64,000 nt of DNA from Ruminococcus flavefaciens ATCC 19208 (GTDB lineage: Bacteria; Bacillota; Clostridia; Oscillospirales; Ruminococcaceae). The position numbers and the translations under genes were made by a program. Positions 7,594 to 16,199 of the stretch are shown piece by piece. Position 1 is the stretch's first letter; the number at the start of each line of letters is the position of its first letter. A model generated the notes under the pieces. It was not told the DNA's origin and ran no database searches. It saw only the letters and a list, made by a program, of their open reading frames with translations. The stretch covers positions 144,095 to 208,094 of the forward strand of contig NZ_KI912492.1 in NCBI RefSeq assembly GCF_000518765.1, given 5' to 3'.

Positions 7594-9234
7594 ATGGATT
7601 ATAAAGCACTTGCAGACTACCTTTTCCCCGATGTAAAGGATACTCCCGAGGATATCGAGGCTCGTTTTCCCGAGAGACAGCTGCCGTCAGGAGCTAATGT
7701 TACACGTATAGGACCAAGCCCTACGGGATTTGTACACCTCGGAAACCTTTACAACGCTATTATCGGCGAACGTATCGCTCATCAGTCACAGGGCGTATTC
7801 TACCTGCGAATAGAAGATACCGACAACAAGCGTGAGGTCGAGGGCGCTGTTGAGACTGTCATCAACGCTATGGACTATTTCGGTGTTCACTTCGACGAGG
7901 GTGCTACAGCAGAGGGCGACAACGGCAGCTACGGTCCTTACCGACAGCGTCAGCGTAAGGAGATATACCACGTATTTGCAAAGCTTCTCACTGAAAGAGG
8001 ACTTGCTTATCCATGCTTTATGACAGCAGAGGAGATAGAGGTGATCCGCGAGCAGCAGACTGCAAACAAGGAAAATCCGGGAGTTTACGGCAAGTACGCG
8101 AAGTGCCGCGACCTTTCTCTCGATGAGATAAAGGCAAATATCGAAGCAGGCAAGGAGTGGGTGCTCCGTTTCAGAGGTCAGGAGACAGGTGAGACTATCG
8201 CCGTCGAGGACGCTATCCGCGGAAAGCTTGAAATGCCGAGGAACAATATGGATTTCGTACTTCTCAAGAGTGACGGTATCCCCACATATCACTTTGCACA
8301 CGTTGTGGACGACCACTTCATGCGCTCCACACACGTTATCCGCGGCGAGGAGTGGATATCATCACTGCCGATGCACGTTGAGCTGTTCAATACTCTCGGC
8401 TGGAAGCAGCCTATCTACTGCCACACAGCAACTCTCATGAAGATTGACGGCGAGACAGGCGGCAAGCGTAAGCTTTCCAAGAGAAAAGACCCCGAGCTTG
8501 CACTTTCATACTATCAGCAGGAGGGTATCAGCAGGGACGCTATCTGGGAATTCCTGCTCACACTGCTCAACTCCAATTATGAGGAGTGGCGTATTGCAAA
8601 TCCTGAGACGGACTATCACGAATTCCCCTATACACTGGAGAAGATGTCCGTATCAGGCGCACTTGTTGACCTTGACAAGCTCCGCGATATATCCAAAAAC
8701 GTTATCTGCCGTATGCCTGCACAGCAGGTCTATGACGGTTGGCTGGAATGGTGCAATGAGTACGACAAGGACTTTGCAGACCTTATCAACAAGTACCCCG
8801 AGAGAACTCTTGCAGCTCTCAATGTAGGCAGAGGCGGTGCAAAGCCGAGAAGGGATATCGAAACATGGAAGCAGGCTTGCGACTTCATGAGCTTCTACTA
8901 TGACGAGACCTTCAAGGTAACAGATGCTATGCCTGAGGAGTGCGATGAAGCTACGGTCAAGGAGTTCTTCGGCAAGTATCTTGCAACATACGACCATAAC
9001 GATGACAGCGCGGCGTGGTTCGACAAGGTTAAGGCTATTACAGAGGAAATGGGCTTTGCAGTAAAGCCAAAGGACTACAAGAAGACCCCCGACCAGTTCA
9101 AGGGAAGTATAGTTCATATCACAAATATGCTCCGTATAGCTCTCACAGGACACGCAAATGCTCCCGATATATGGGAAGTAAGCCACGTTCTGGGCGAGGA
9201 GATAACACGCAAAAGGCTTCAGGCATTCGCTTGA
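7594..9234 (+). CDS. gltX: Glutamyl-tRNA synthetase
   Basis: 546 aa class I aminoacyl-tRNA synthetase that charges tRNA-Glu (and in many Firmicutes tRNA-Gln, later amidated). The HIGH-type motif is HLGN at about residue 47 in GPSPTGFVHLGNLYNA, and the KMSKS-type motif is KLSKRKDP at about residue 292. Between them lies RIEDTDNKR, typical of GluRS. The length and the long C-terminal helical anticodon-binding region match the clostridial subtype. I chose the ATG giving MDYKALADYL, preceded by AAAGGATTGATACT; an earlier in-frame ATG lies within the promoter. A GTAGGGGC hairpin follows two bases after the stop. Confidence 0.95.
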   Translation: MDYKALADYLFPDVKDTPEDIEARFPERQLPSGANVTRIGPSPTGFVHLGNLYNAIIGERIAHQSQGVFYLRIEDTDNKREVEGAVETVINAMDYFGVHFDEGATAEGDNGSYGPYRQRQRKEIYHVFAKLLTERGLAYPCFMTAEEIEVIREQQTANKENPGVYGKYAKCRDLSLDEIKANIEAGKEWVLRFRGQETGETIAVEDAIRGKLEMPRNNMDFVLLKSDGIPTYHFAHVVDDHFMRSTHVIRGEEWISSLPMHVELFNTLGWKQPIYCHTATLMKIDGETGGKRKLSKRKDPELALSYYQQEGISRDAIWEFLLTLLNSNYEEWRIANPETDYHEFPYTLEKMSVSGALVDLDKLRDISKNVICRMPAQQVYDGWLEWCNEYDKDFADLINKYPERTLAALNVGRGGAKPRRDIETWKQACDFMSFYYDETFKVTDAMPEECDEATVKEFFGKYLATYDHNDDSAAWFDKVKAITEEMGFAVKPKDYKKTPDQFKGSIVHITNMLRIALTGHANAPDIWEVSHVLGEEITRKRLQAFA

Positions 9235-9235
9235 T

Positions 9236-9417
9236 GTAGGGGCGGATATTATCCGCCCGTAAGTGATTAATGCTTAGTAGGGGCTGCCTTTGGCAGTCCG
9301 CGCCTAACGTAAGCATTATAAATGACAATCTGTAGGGGGGCGATGCCCACATCGCCCCGTCAATTATCCATAAATTATATATGATCAATTGTAGGGGACA
9401 GCGTCCTCGACGTCCCA
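9236..9417. repeat. Four interspersed GTAGGGGC hairpins (cluster B)
   Basis: Four stem-loops at 9236-9260, 9278-9300, 9332-9360 and 9391-9417. Each begins GTAGGGG and ends in a complementary C-rich arm, but the stem sequences differ (GGGCGGAT/ATCCGCCC, GGCTGCC/GGCAGTC, GGGGCGAT/ATCGCCCC, GGGAC/GTCCC). AT-rich spacers separate them. They fill the whole gap between gltX and the next gene. Confidence 0.8.
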
Positions 9418-9455
9418 CCCGAAATATAAACGAATAATGTTAAGAGGAAAATAAA

Positions 9456-11465
9456 ATGTCAGACAATAAAGAAAAAAAGAATTTTGAGATACCCCGTCCT
9501 GTGTTCCCGAAAAGGGCAGTAGTCACAGGCGGTATGCCATATGGCAATAAAGAGCTCCACTTCGGCCACGTCGGCGGTATGCTGGTATTTGCAGATACCT
9601 ATGCCCGTTTCCTGAGAGACCGTATAGGCAAGGAGAACGTTATATTTGTCAGCGGTACGGACTGCTACGGTTCACCTATCGCAGAGGGCTGGCGAGTAAA
9701 GGTCAAGAACGGTGAGTTTGAGGGCTCTCTGGAAGATTTCGTACAGAGAAACCACAATAAGCAGAAGGACACTCTTGCCGCTTACGGTATAGCTCCCAAT
9801 CTGTTCGCAGCATCAGGTCTCGGACGTTCAAAGGAGATACACGCTTCTGTTACAGACCGCTTTATCAGCTCGCTTCATAAAAAGGGACAGCTCAATCAGA
9901 TCACTACCATGCAGTTCTTTGACGAAAAGGCTGGTGTGTTCCTCAACGGCAGACAGGTAATCGGTAAATGTCCTGTAGACGGCTGTACTTCCGAAAAGGG
10001 CTACGCAGACGAGTGCGATATGGGACATCAGTATATGCCTGAGAACCTCATAAATCCTGTCAGCACCCTCACAGGCGAAACTCCAACCATGAAGCCTGTT
10101 ACCAACTGGTATTTCAAGCTCCGCGACTACGAGCAGCTTATGAAGGACTGGGTAGAGGAACTTAAAAAGCGAAAGGATATCCGTCCTGTTGTATGGAAGA
10201 CTATCGATGAGTTCTTAAAGAAGCCCGTTATCTATATCAAGCGTGAATTCGAGGAAAAGTACATGAGCATCAAGGCGTCTATGCCCGAGCACAACTATCT
10301 CGAAGAGCCGAAGAAGCCCTCGTTCACTATCGAGTTCGACAAGCTCTCGGACTGCGACGAAGCCTGCCGCATACTCACTGAGAACGGTATCCGCTACAGA
10401 ACAGGTAAGACATTGGTTCCTTTCCGCCTTACAGGTAATATCGAGTGGGGAGTTCCCGCTCCCGTTATGGACGGCGTTGAGGGACTTACTGTATGGGTAT
10501 GGCCAGAGTCTCTTTGGGCACCTATCTCATTTACCGAGACATATTTAGAGTCTATCGGTCACGACAAGGAAGAGTGGCGCGATTACTGGTGCAGCAAGGA
10601 CTCTACCGTGTACCAGTTCATCGGACAGGATAATATTTACTTCTACGGTATTGCTGAGCCTGCAATGTGGATGGCACAGCAGGAGAGCGAGAACAAGACT
10701 GCTTCACCTGCTGACGGAGAGTTACAGCTCCCTGTTATCGTGGCTAATCATCATATCCTTTTCCTTGACAAGAAGGCTTCAAGCTCGGGTGCAGTAAAGC
10801 CGCCTATGGCTGACGATCTGCTGAACCACTATACTCCCGAGCAGCTCCGTATGCACTGGCTGGGACTTGGTCTTGGACAGCGTTCCGTAAGCTTCATGCC
10901 AAAGCCATACAATCCCGATGCAAAGCCTGAGGACGCAGATCCTGTAGTTAAGGACGGTCTGCTCCTTTCAAACGTGTACAACCGTATGATACGTACTGCT
11001 TTCTATACAGCTCAGAAGGAGCTTGACGGCGTTATGCCGAATAATTCTCCCGAGGAGAAATTCCTTGCAGATGCAAAGAAGGCTGTACTGGATTACGAGA
11101 GACATATGTCAAAATTCGCGTTTCACCAGTGTACCTACGTTCTGGACAGCTATATCCGCAACGGAAGCAAGTACATGGCAAAGGCACTTACAGGCGAATA
11201 TCCTGACAAGGAAGCTCTTAAACAGGCACTTGCAAACCTTTTCTATATGATACGTATTGCAGGCGTACTTCTTCACCCAATGGCACCGTTCGGAACTGAG
11301 AAGCTCCGCGAGTACCTGGAAGTTGACGAACGTATCTGGTCATGGGATACTATCCTCGAACCGCTGACATATTTCACAGGCAATGATCATAAGCTGAAAT
11401 TCCTGCCTCCGAGAACGGACTTCTTCACCCGTCACGAGAGCCAGTTTGCTGCTGCCGAAGAATAA
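9456..11465 (+). CDS. Methionyl-tRNA-synthetase-like class I tRNA ligase
   Basis: 669 aa. The N-terminal catalytic block matches MetRS: GGMPYGNKELHFGHVGG (HIGH motif at about 34) and FVSGTDCYGSPI. A zinc-knuckle-like CPVDGC...ECDMGHQ lies near residues 171-190, followed by a MetRS-like NWYFKLRDYE. The KMSKS loop near residue 438 reads LDKKASSSG, so the first and third Lys/Ser positions are changed. The anticodon-binding helical domain is present, but there is no C-terminal EMAP/OB tRNA-binding domain. It could be the cell's MetRS of a divergent subtype or a paralogue with another role; a second metG elsewhere in the genome would decide. Start ATG after AGAGGAAAATAAA. Confidence 0.75.
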   Translation: MSDNKEKKNFEIPRPVFPKRAVVTGGMPYGNKELHFGHVGGMLVFADTYARFLRDRIGKENVIFVSGTDCYGSPIAEGWRVKVKNGEFEGSLEDFVQRNHNKQKDTLAAYGIAPNLFAASGLGRSKEIHASVTDRFISSLHKKGQLNQITTMQFFDEKAGVFLNGRQVIGKCPVDGCTSEKGYADECDMGHQYMPENLINPVSTLTGETPTMKPVTNWYFKLRDYEQLMKDWVEELKKRKDIRPVVWKTIDEFLKKPVIYIKREFEEKYMSIKASMPEHNYLEEPKKPSFTIEFDKLSDCDEACRILTENGIRYRTGKTLVPFRLTGNIEWGVPAPVMDGVEGLTVWVWPESLWAPISFTETYLESIGHDKEEWRDYWCSKDSTVYQFIGQDNIYFYGIAEPAMWMAQQESENKTASPADGELQLPVIVANHHILFLDKKASSSGAVKPPMADDLLNHYTPEQLRMHWLGLGLGQRSVSFMPKPYNPDAKPEDADPVVKDGLLLSNVYNRMIRTAFYTAQKELDGVMPNNSPEEKFLADAKKAVLDYERHMSKFAFHQCTYVLDSYIRNGSKYMAKALTGEYPDKEALKQALANLFYMIRIAGVLLHPMAPFGTEKLREYLEVDERIWSWDTILEPLTYFTGNDHKLKFLPPRTDFFTRHESQFAAAEE

Positions 11466-11496
11466 TTAGTCTGCGAGTGAGTAGTGATTAGTGCAT

Positions 11497-11712
11497 AGTA
11501 GGGAACGCCGCCCTCGGCGTTCCGCGTAGGGGCGGATATTATCCGCCCCTTTAACTTTAACCATTATGTATGCCGTAACAATGTGTAGGGGCTGGCGTCC
11601 CCGACAGCCCGCAAGTGGTTAGTGATTAGAATTGTAGGGGCGCATGACCTGCGTCCGCCAATTACTTATAACGCCAAAATGACACACTGTAGGGGCGAAC
11701 AGCGTTCGCCCG
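11497..11712. repeat. Five interspersed GTAGGGGC hairpins (cluster C)
   Basis: Stem-loops at about 11497-11523, 11526-11551, 11584-11611, 11633-11657 and 11688-11712, again beginning GTAGGG with different but self-complementary stems. The second is identical in its core (GGGCGGATATTATCCGCCC) to the first element of cluster B; it is followed by TTT and could terminate the upstream gene. Confidence 0.8.
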
Positions 11713-11748
11713 TGTTGCTTTACGATGTAAGTGAGAAAAATATAAACA

Positions 11749-11782
11749 TTCTCACTTTCTTACTTTCTCACTTTCTCACTTG
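11749..11782 (+). repeat. Short tandem repeat, period 8 (TCTCACTT)
   Basis: Four tandem copies of TCTCACTT (one copy TCTTACTT). A complementary AAGTGAGAA lies 12 nt upstream at 11729-11737 and could pair with any one copy. The rest of 11713-12014 is AT-rich with no gene visible. Confidence 0.6.
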
Positions 11783-12014
11783 CCCATTTACTAAGAATAA
11801 TATGCTTTAACACTTTAAATCATCGAACTAAGGATATGAGAAACTGGGAAACTTTTTTTATTACCACTTCGTAACAGTTCATAATCTTTATTTATAAATG
11901 GAATATATTGTTGTTAGTACGTAAAATATTTGTTATAAACTCATGTGTATAACTTCAAAAGTTTATTGCAGTTAGTAAAATGGAAAATAAATATTACTGT
12001 GTGCAAAAAAGTTC

Positions 12015-12043
12015 TTGCCTTTTGCACAGAAGTATAGTATAAT
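12015..12043 (+). promoter_or_regulatory. Promoter of the cysteine synthase gene
   Basis: TTGCCT, 17 bp, TATAAT, 39 bp upstream of the start at 12083. The -35 box is weak, which allows for activation. No T-box or SAM leader could be recognised in the short leader. Confidence 0.6.
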
Positions 12044-12082
12044 AGTAATACTAATGTAATTATGACATAAGGAGATCATGAG

Positions 12083-13012
12083 ATGATTTATAATAATGTT
12101 CTGGAAGCTATGGGACATACTCCGATGATAAAGCTCAACCGAATGAACAAAAAGGGAAACGCAGACGTTCTCGTCAAGTTCGAGGGACTCAACGTAGGCG
12201 GCTCAATAAAGACCCGTACAGCGTACAATATGATACGCCATGCCGAAATGGAAGGCAAGATACATGAGGGTACAATAATCGTAGAGCCGACAAGCGGAAA
12301 TCAGGGAATAGGTCTTGCGCTTGTGGGAGCTGTAAAGGGCTATAAGACTATAATCATCATGCCTGACTCTGTAAGCGAGGAGCGCAGAAAGCTCGTTAAT
12401 CACTACGGTGCAGAGGTAATTCTTATCCATGACGACGGCGATATCGGAAAGTGCATACAGGAGTGCCTTGATACTGCTTTGAGAATGGCGGAAGAGGACG
12501 AAAATGTGTTTGTTCCGCAGCAGTTTTCAAACGTAAACAATATCGGAGCACACAAGTTCCACACAGCTCTGGAGATACTTGAGCAGACCGCCGTAAAAAT
12601 AGACGGATTCTGTTCGGGAATAGGTACAGGCGGTACTATCACAGGTATCGGCGAAGCTCTCAAAGCTCAGTATCCTGATATGGTCATATGGGCAGTCGAG
12701 CCCGAAAACGCAGCTATACTTGCAGGAGGAAATATCGGCACACATCTGCAAATGGGAATAGGTGACGGAATAATCCCGGATATACTTAATCAGAACATTT
12801 ATGATGATATATATATAGTTACCGATGAGGAAGCAATACAGACGGCAAAGGACCTCGCAGCGAAAGAGGGCATAATGTGCGGAATATCAAGCGGAACAAA
12901 CGTAGCGGCAGCTCTGAAGCTTGCCGAGAAGCTGGGCGAGGGAAAGACAGTTGTAACAATACTTCCCGATACAGCCGAGAGATACTTCTCAACTCCGCTT
13001 TTTGAGGACTGA
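12083..13012 (+). CDS. cysK: Cysteine synthase family protein (O-acetylserine sulfhydrylase)
   Basis: 309 aa, PLP-dependent fold type II enzyme that joins O-acetylserine and sulfide into cysteine. The PLP lysine sits in GGSIKTRTAYN (about residue 43), the substrate loop is TSGNQGIGLA (about 71), and the phosphate-binding GTGGTITG is near 178. The usual loop in CysK is TSGNTG; Gln in place of Thr is a small departure and other beta-substitution activities are possible. Length and gene size are normal. It has its own promoter; a split-barrel flavoprotein follows 42 bp downstream on the same strand. Confidence 0.85.
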   Translation: MIYNNVLEAMGHTPMIKLNRMNKKGNADVLVKFEGLNVGGSIKTRTAYNMIRHAEMEGKIHEGTIIVEPTSGNQGIGLALVGAVKGYKTIIIMPDSVSEERRKLVNHYGAEVILIHDDGDIGKCIQECLDTALRMAEEDENVFVPQQFSNVNNIGAHKFHTALEILEQTAVKIDGFCSGIGTGGTITGIGEALKAQYPDMVIWAVEPENAAILAGGNIGTHLQMGIGDGIIPDILNQNIYDDIYIVTDEEAIQTAKDLAAKEGIMCGISSGTNVAAALKLAEKLGEGKTVVTILPDTAERYFSTPLFED

Positions 13013-13054
13013 TACAAACGCCGCAGGGCGATAATATAAGGAGGTTTATTTAAC

Positions 13055-13450
13055 ATGAGCAGGATCTACGATTTTATTACAGAAGCAGGAATGTTCTTCA
13101 TTGCAACAAATGACGGAGCACAGCCTAAGCTGAGACCTTTCGGCTCACACATTGAAATGGACGGAAAGGTAATGTTTGCAGTAGGCGATTTCAAGGCTGT
13201 TTACAGACAGATGCTCGCAAACCCTCTCTGCGAGATAGTTGCCTGCAAGCCTGACGGAGTATGGCTTCGCTACACCGGAAAGATCGTTTTTGACGATGAT
13301 CCGAAATACACTGAGGCAATGTATGCGACAAGTCCGCTTCTCAAGCAGATATACAACGAGCAGACAGGCTTTAAGATGAAGATATTCCACCTTGAAGATG
13401 CAACAGCATTTATCATGCCTCCTGTTGGTGAACCTGAGCGCATACTTTGA
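13055..13450 (+). CDS. Pyridoxamine-5'-phosphate-oxidase-like FMN-binding split barrel protein
   Basis: 131 aa, the length of the small single-domain family. It opens with the typical MSRIYDFITEAGMFFIATND, followed by PKLRPFGSHIEMDGKVMF and CEIVACKPDGVWLRYTGK, all standard for the PNPOx/NimC-like group that binds flavin at a dimer interface. Members reduce small molecules or are of unknown substrate; PLP synthesis is not implied. A strong AAGGAGG site precedes the ATG. A terminator of the GGGGCGAT/ATCGCCCC type follows. It may be co-transcribed with cysK. Confidence 0.8.
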   Translation: MSRIYDFITEAGMFFIATNDGAQPKLRPFGSHIEMDGKVMFAVGDFKAVYRQMLANPLCEIVACKPDGVWLRYTGKIVFDDDPKYTEAMYATSPLLKQIYNEQTGFKMKIFHLEDATAFIMPPVGEPERIL

Positions 13451-13463
13451 TATTGTATAAAGT

Positions 13464-13492
13464 AAGGGGCGATGCAGATATCGCCCCTTTTC
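13464..13492 (+). terminator. Terminator after the flavin-binding protein
   Basis: AAGGGGCGAT and ATCGCCCCTT arms around GCAG, followed by TTTT. Confidence 0.8.
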
Positions 13493-13507
13493 TGATACTA
13501 AAGAAAA

Positions 13508-13535
13508 AAGAGCGTCCCGATACGGAACGCTCTTT
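13508..13535. terminator. Terminator of rpmB, probably bidirectional
   Basis: AAGAGCGT/ACGCTCTT stem continued by CCGATACGG, with A-run on the left and T-rich sequence on the right. It lies just past the stop of rpmB on the minus strand. Confidence 0.8.
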
Positions 13536-13551
13536 ATTTACTTTTTCATGA

Positions 13552-13737
13552 TCAAGCTCTCTCGACCTTACCAGAACGTAAGCATCTTGAGCAAGCGTAG
13601 ATATGACAAGGAGTACCCTTGACGATAGCCTTAACACGCTTTACGTTAGGCTTCCATGTTCTGTTTGAACGTCTGTGTGAGTGGGAAACCTTGATACCAA
13701 AGGTTACGCCCTTTCCGCAGATATCACATTTTGCCAT
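13552..13737 (-). CDS. rpmB: 50S ribosomal protein L28
   Basis: 61 aa, normal length for L28, a component of the large ribosomal subunit. The start MAKCDICGKGVTFGIKVSHS and the end CSRCLRSGKV are typical, and both CxxC pairs (C4/C7 and C50/C53) are kept, so this is the zinc-binding form. AAGGAGGTGCAACCTA precedes the ATG. It stands alone with a promoter of its own. Confidence 0.97.
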   Translation of the reverse strand: MAKCDICGKGVTFGIKVSHSHRRSNRTWKPNVKRVKAIVKGTPCHIYACSRCLRSGKVERA

Positions 13738-13781
13738 TAGGTTGCACCTCCTTAACTAACCTGTAAAAATACAACATGATT

Positions 13782-13810
13782 ATTTTATCACATTATGAGA
13801 AAAAAAGCAA
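13782..13810 (-). promoter_or_regulatory. Promoter of rpmB
   Basis: Minus strand TTGCTT, 17 bp, TAAAAT, 45 bp upstream of the start. Confidence 0.7.
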
Positions 13811-13869
13811 GTGTTTTTTGAAAAAAAAACAAAAAAATTTTTTAGTACCTGTAAAATCTCTTTTTTTAC

Positions 13870-13898
13870 TTGAAATATATGCCGTTATGTTGTATAAT
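13870..13898 (+). promoter_or_regulatory. Sigma-A promoter of the site-2-protease/scpAB operon
   Basis: TTGAAA, 17 bp, TATAAT, 55 bp upstream of the M50 gene. No clear terminator is seen until after metA and the DUF4190-like gene, so the transcript may be long. Confidence 0.8.
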
Positions 13899-13953
13899 AT
13901 ATATTGTATAACTATTGGCAGAGCTTTTGTGCTCTGCAACAGAAAGGAAAAAT

Positions 13954-14673
13954 ATGTTCTCAGGAGGATTAACAGGAGAGAGTGTGATGCTGTACGCCGC
14001 AAGGATAGCAGTTTTCCTTCTCGTAATACCAATACACGAATCAGCACACGGCCTTATGGCAAAAAAGCTTGGAGATGATACCGCCGAGCAAAAGGGAAGA
14101 ATATCTCTTAATCCTATGGCACATCTTGATGTTACAGGTCTTGTCCTGATGCTTATACTTGGTTTCGGCTGGGCAAAGCCTGTACCGGTAAACACCTCTA
14201 ATTTAAAGCACCCGAAGTCAGGATATGCAATGATCTCAGCAGCAGGTCCTGCTTCAAACCTTTTGGCAGCATTTATAGGCGCGGCGATATGTACTCTGCT
14301 TTTCTATACAGATTCTGGACAGGCTGCGGCTTATGAGATGGTGCTCAATGACTACAGCGGTGAATATGATGTAATAATCGCGGCCATGAGACTTCTGAGC
14401 TCATTTGTTTCACTCAATGTAGGACTTGCAGTTTTTAATCTGATACCACTGCCGCCGCTGGACGGCTTTAATCTTGTAAGAGCGTTTCTGCCTTTGCGGG
14501 CTGATCAATGGGTAGATGCACATCAGCGTGAGCTAAGTTCGGCATTTATTGTACTTATTCTTCTCGGCTCATATGTTCCTGAGGTAAGAGCACCGCTTAT
14601 TTATGTGATAGACAAGGTGGAAAATCTGATATGGCTGTCTGTGGAATGGATTGAGCCGTTGATGACGAAATAA
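13954..14673 (+). CDS. Site-2 protease family protein (M50), active-site motif present
   Basis: 239 aa polytopic membrane metalloprotease-like protein. The zinc motif HESAH (HExxH) is at about residues 28-32 in the first membrane segment, followed by RISLNPMAHLD, and the third zinc ligand region NLIPLPPLDGF near residue 170. This is the compact M50 layout that lacks a PDZ domain. Substrates are unknown. I chose the ATG giving MFSGGLTG because AGAAAGGAA precedes it; the frame extends further up without a ribosome site. A paralogue lacking the catalytic motif lies 31 bp downstream. Confidence 0.85.
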   Translation: MFSGGLTGESVMLYAARIAVFLLVIPIHESAHGLMAKKLGDDTAEQKGRISLNPMAHLDVTGLVLMLILGFGWAKPVPVNTSNLKHPKSGYAMISAAGPASNLLAAFIGAAICTLLFYTDSGQAAAYEMVLNDYSGEYDVIIAAMRLLSSFVSLNVGLAVFNLIPLPPLDGFNLVRAFLPLRADQWVDAHQRELSSAFIVLILLGSYVPEVRAPLIYVIDKVENLIWLSVEWIEPLMTK

Positions 14674-14704
14674 AGGTACTAATAATATTTGAAAGGTTTT
14701 TGAA

Positions 14705-15439
14705 ATGAGCGTATTTTACAGACTTTTACTTGTACTTCTCGGGAGAGCACTGCTGATAGCTGCAATAATGCCTGTAGCAGCTTTTGTAAAGGCAGGTACA
14801 GCAAAGCTCCTCGGAGATGATACTCCTGCGAGAAACGGAAGATTGAGCCTTGATTTCCGCGATCATATGGATAAGCAGGGAATGCTCATAACTCTTGTTA
14901 CAGGCATGGGCTGGACAAAAGAGATGAATTATGATGTTTCAAATCTGAAACGAATGAAGCTTGATATAGTCCTTATCTCTCTTGCAGCTCCGGTTACTTA
15001 TTTCTTTATGTATGCTCTGACATACAATCTCTCGGCTTTAATATTTGATCTTGCACCGTCGTCAATACTGCTTGCGAGTCTTTTCAGGATACTGAGATCA
15101 GCAGGCTATTCGGGACTGTGCTTCGGTGTCATAGCCTTGCTTCCTTTGCCGCCGCTTGACGGATTTCAGATATTCTATCAGTTCTCGTGGCCGAAGTTCA
15201 GACGCTGGTATTTCAGTCATTATCAGAAGATAATGTACTGGTCACGCATGATCCTGCTGGGAATATTCGTACTTGACATCATAACAGAGGGAGAGGTATC
15301 TCTTATTGGTTTACTTGTTGACCTCTGGAGAATACCGCTTCGTCATCTTATCTTCTTTCATGTTGATATATCAGAGATAACGTGGAGAGTTATAAAAATA
15401 GTATTTGGTACGAACAACTTTTTTTATTTAACGGATTGA
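14705..15439 (+). CDS. Catalytically degenerate site-2-protease paralogue
   Basis: 244 aa, aligned along its whole length with the upstream M50 protein: AKLLGDDTPARNGRLSLDFRDHMD matches the KKLGDDTAEQKGRISLNPMAHLD stretch, and ALLPLPPLDGF matches NLIPLPPLDGF. In the position of HESAHGLMA it reads MPVAAFVKA, so both zinc His and the catalytic Glu are gone. The fold and Asp-containing LDG motif remain. This looks like a pseudoenzyme produced by tandem duplication, perhaps a partner or inhibitor of its neighbour. scpA starts 4 bp after its stop, so all are co-transcribed. Confidence 0.75.
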   Translation: MSVFYRLLLVLLGRALLIAAIMPVAAFVKAGTAKLLGDDTPARNGRLSLDFRDHMDKQGMLITLVTGMGWTKEMNYDVSNLKRMKLDIVLISLAAPVTYFFMYALTYNLSALIFDLAPSSILLASLFRILRSAGYSGLCFGVIALLPLPPLDGFQIFYQFSWPKFRRWYFSHYQKIMYWSRMILLGIFVLDIITEGEVSLIGLLVDLWRIPLRHLIFFHVDISEITWRVIKIVFGTNNFFYLTD

Positions 15440-15443
15440 TAAT

Positions 15444-16199
15444 ATGGAAAGTATTTCATTCAAGCTTGAGGTCTTTGAAGGACCTCTTGACCTGCTTCTC
15501 AGTCTTATCGCAAAGCATAAGCTGAATATATGCGATATTGAGATATCAAAGCTGCTGGAGCAGTACCTCATATATATAGATCAGGCGCATGAGCAGAACT
15601 TAGAGCTTGCAGGCGAATTCCTTGAAATGGCTGCAAGGCTCATATATATAAAGACTGCCTCGCTTCTTCCCCAGCCTGAAGAGGCTGAACAGATGAAGCG
15701 TGAGCTGGAAGGCGCACTCATAGAGTATTCGCTTTGTAAGATAGCAGCACAGAAGCTTGCTGATGCTTTTGTGGGCGGTGATATCTTTGTCCGCAGTCCT
15801 ATGAAGATAAAGGCAGATATGACCTATACCCTTGTACATGAGCCTGAGAGACTTGCGATCGCTTACAGTGCTATATCGCTGAAAAATATAAAGTCCGAGC
15901 ATGCGAAGCTCCACGTTGAGAATAAGATCAATTCAGTGGTTAAGCGTCGTATCGTTTCGGTAATGACTAAGGTAGTGCATATACTCAGACAGCTTTATGA
16001 CTCAGGCGAGGTATATATGGACAGACTGTATGAGGGAGTTACCGACCGCTCGGCAAGAGTTGCCACATTTCTTGCAGTCCTTGAGCTTACAAGACACGGA
16101 CGCATTACTATAAGCGATGACAATATGAAAATATTCTTCAAAGAAAAACAGAACGGAGTGAGAAAAACTTGGAGATCAAGGAAAAGCTCGGAGCAATAG
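15444..16199 (+). CDS. scpA: Segregation and condensation protein A
   Basis: 251 aa kleisin of the bacterial SMC condensin complex, bridging the SMC head domains and recruiting the ScpB dimer. The N-terminal FKLEVFEGPLDLLLSLIAKHKLNICDI is the family signature, and the C-terminal winged helix ends near residue 235. The gene overlaps scpB by 31 bp, the usual arrangement. The smc gene itself is not in the window. Confidence 0.95.
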   Translation: MESISFKLEVFEGPLDLLLSLIAKHKLNICDIEISKLLEQYLIYIDQAHEQNLELAGEFLEMAARLIYIKTASLLPQPEEAEQMKRELEGALIEYSLCKIAAQKLADAFVGGDIFVRSPMKIKADMTYTLVHEPERLAIAYSAISLKNIKSEHAKLHVENKINSVVKRRIVSVMTKVVHILRQLYDSGEVYMDRLYEGVTDRSARVATFLAVLELTRHGRITISDDNMKIFFKEKQNGVRKTWRSRKSSEQ

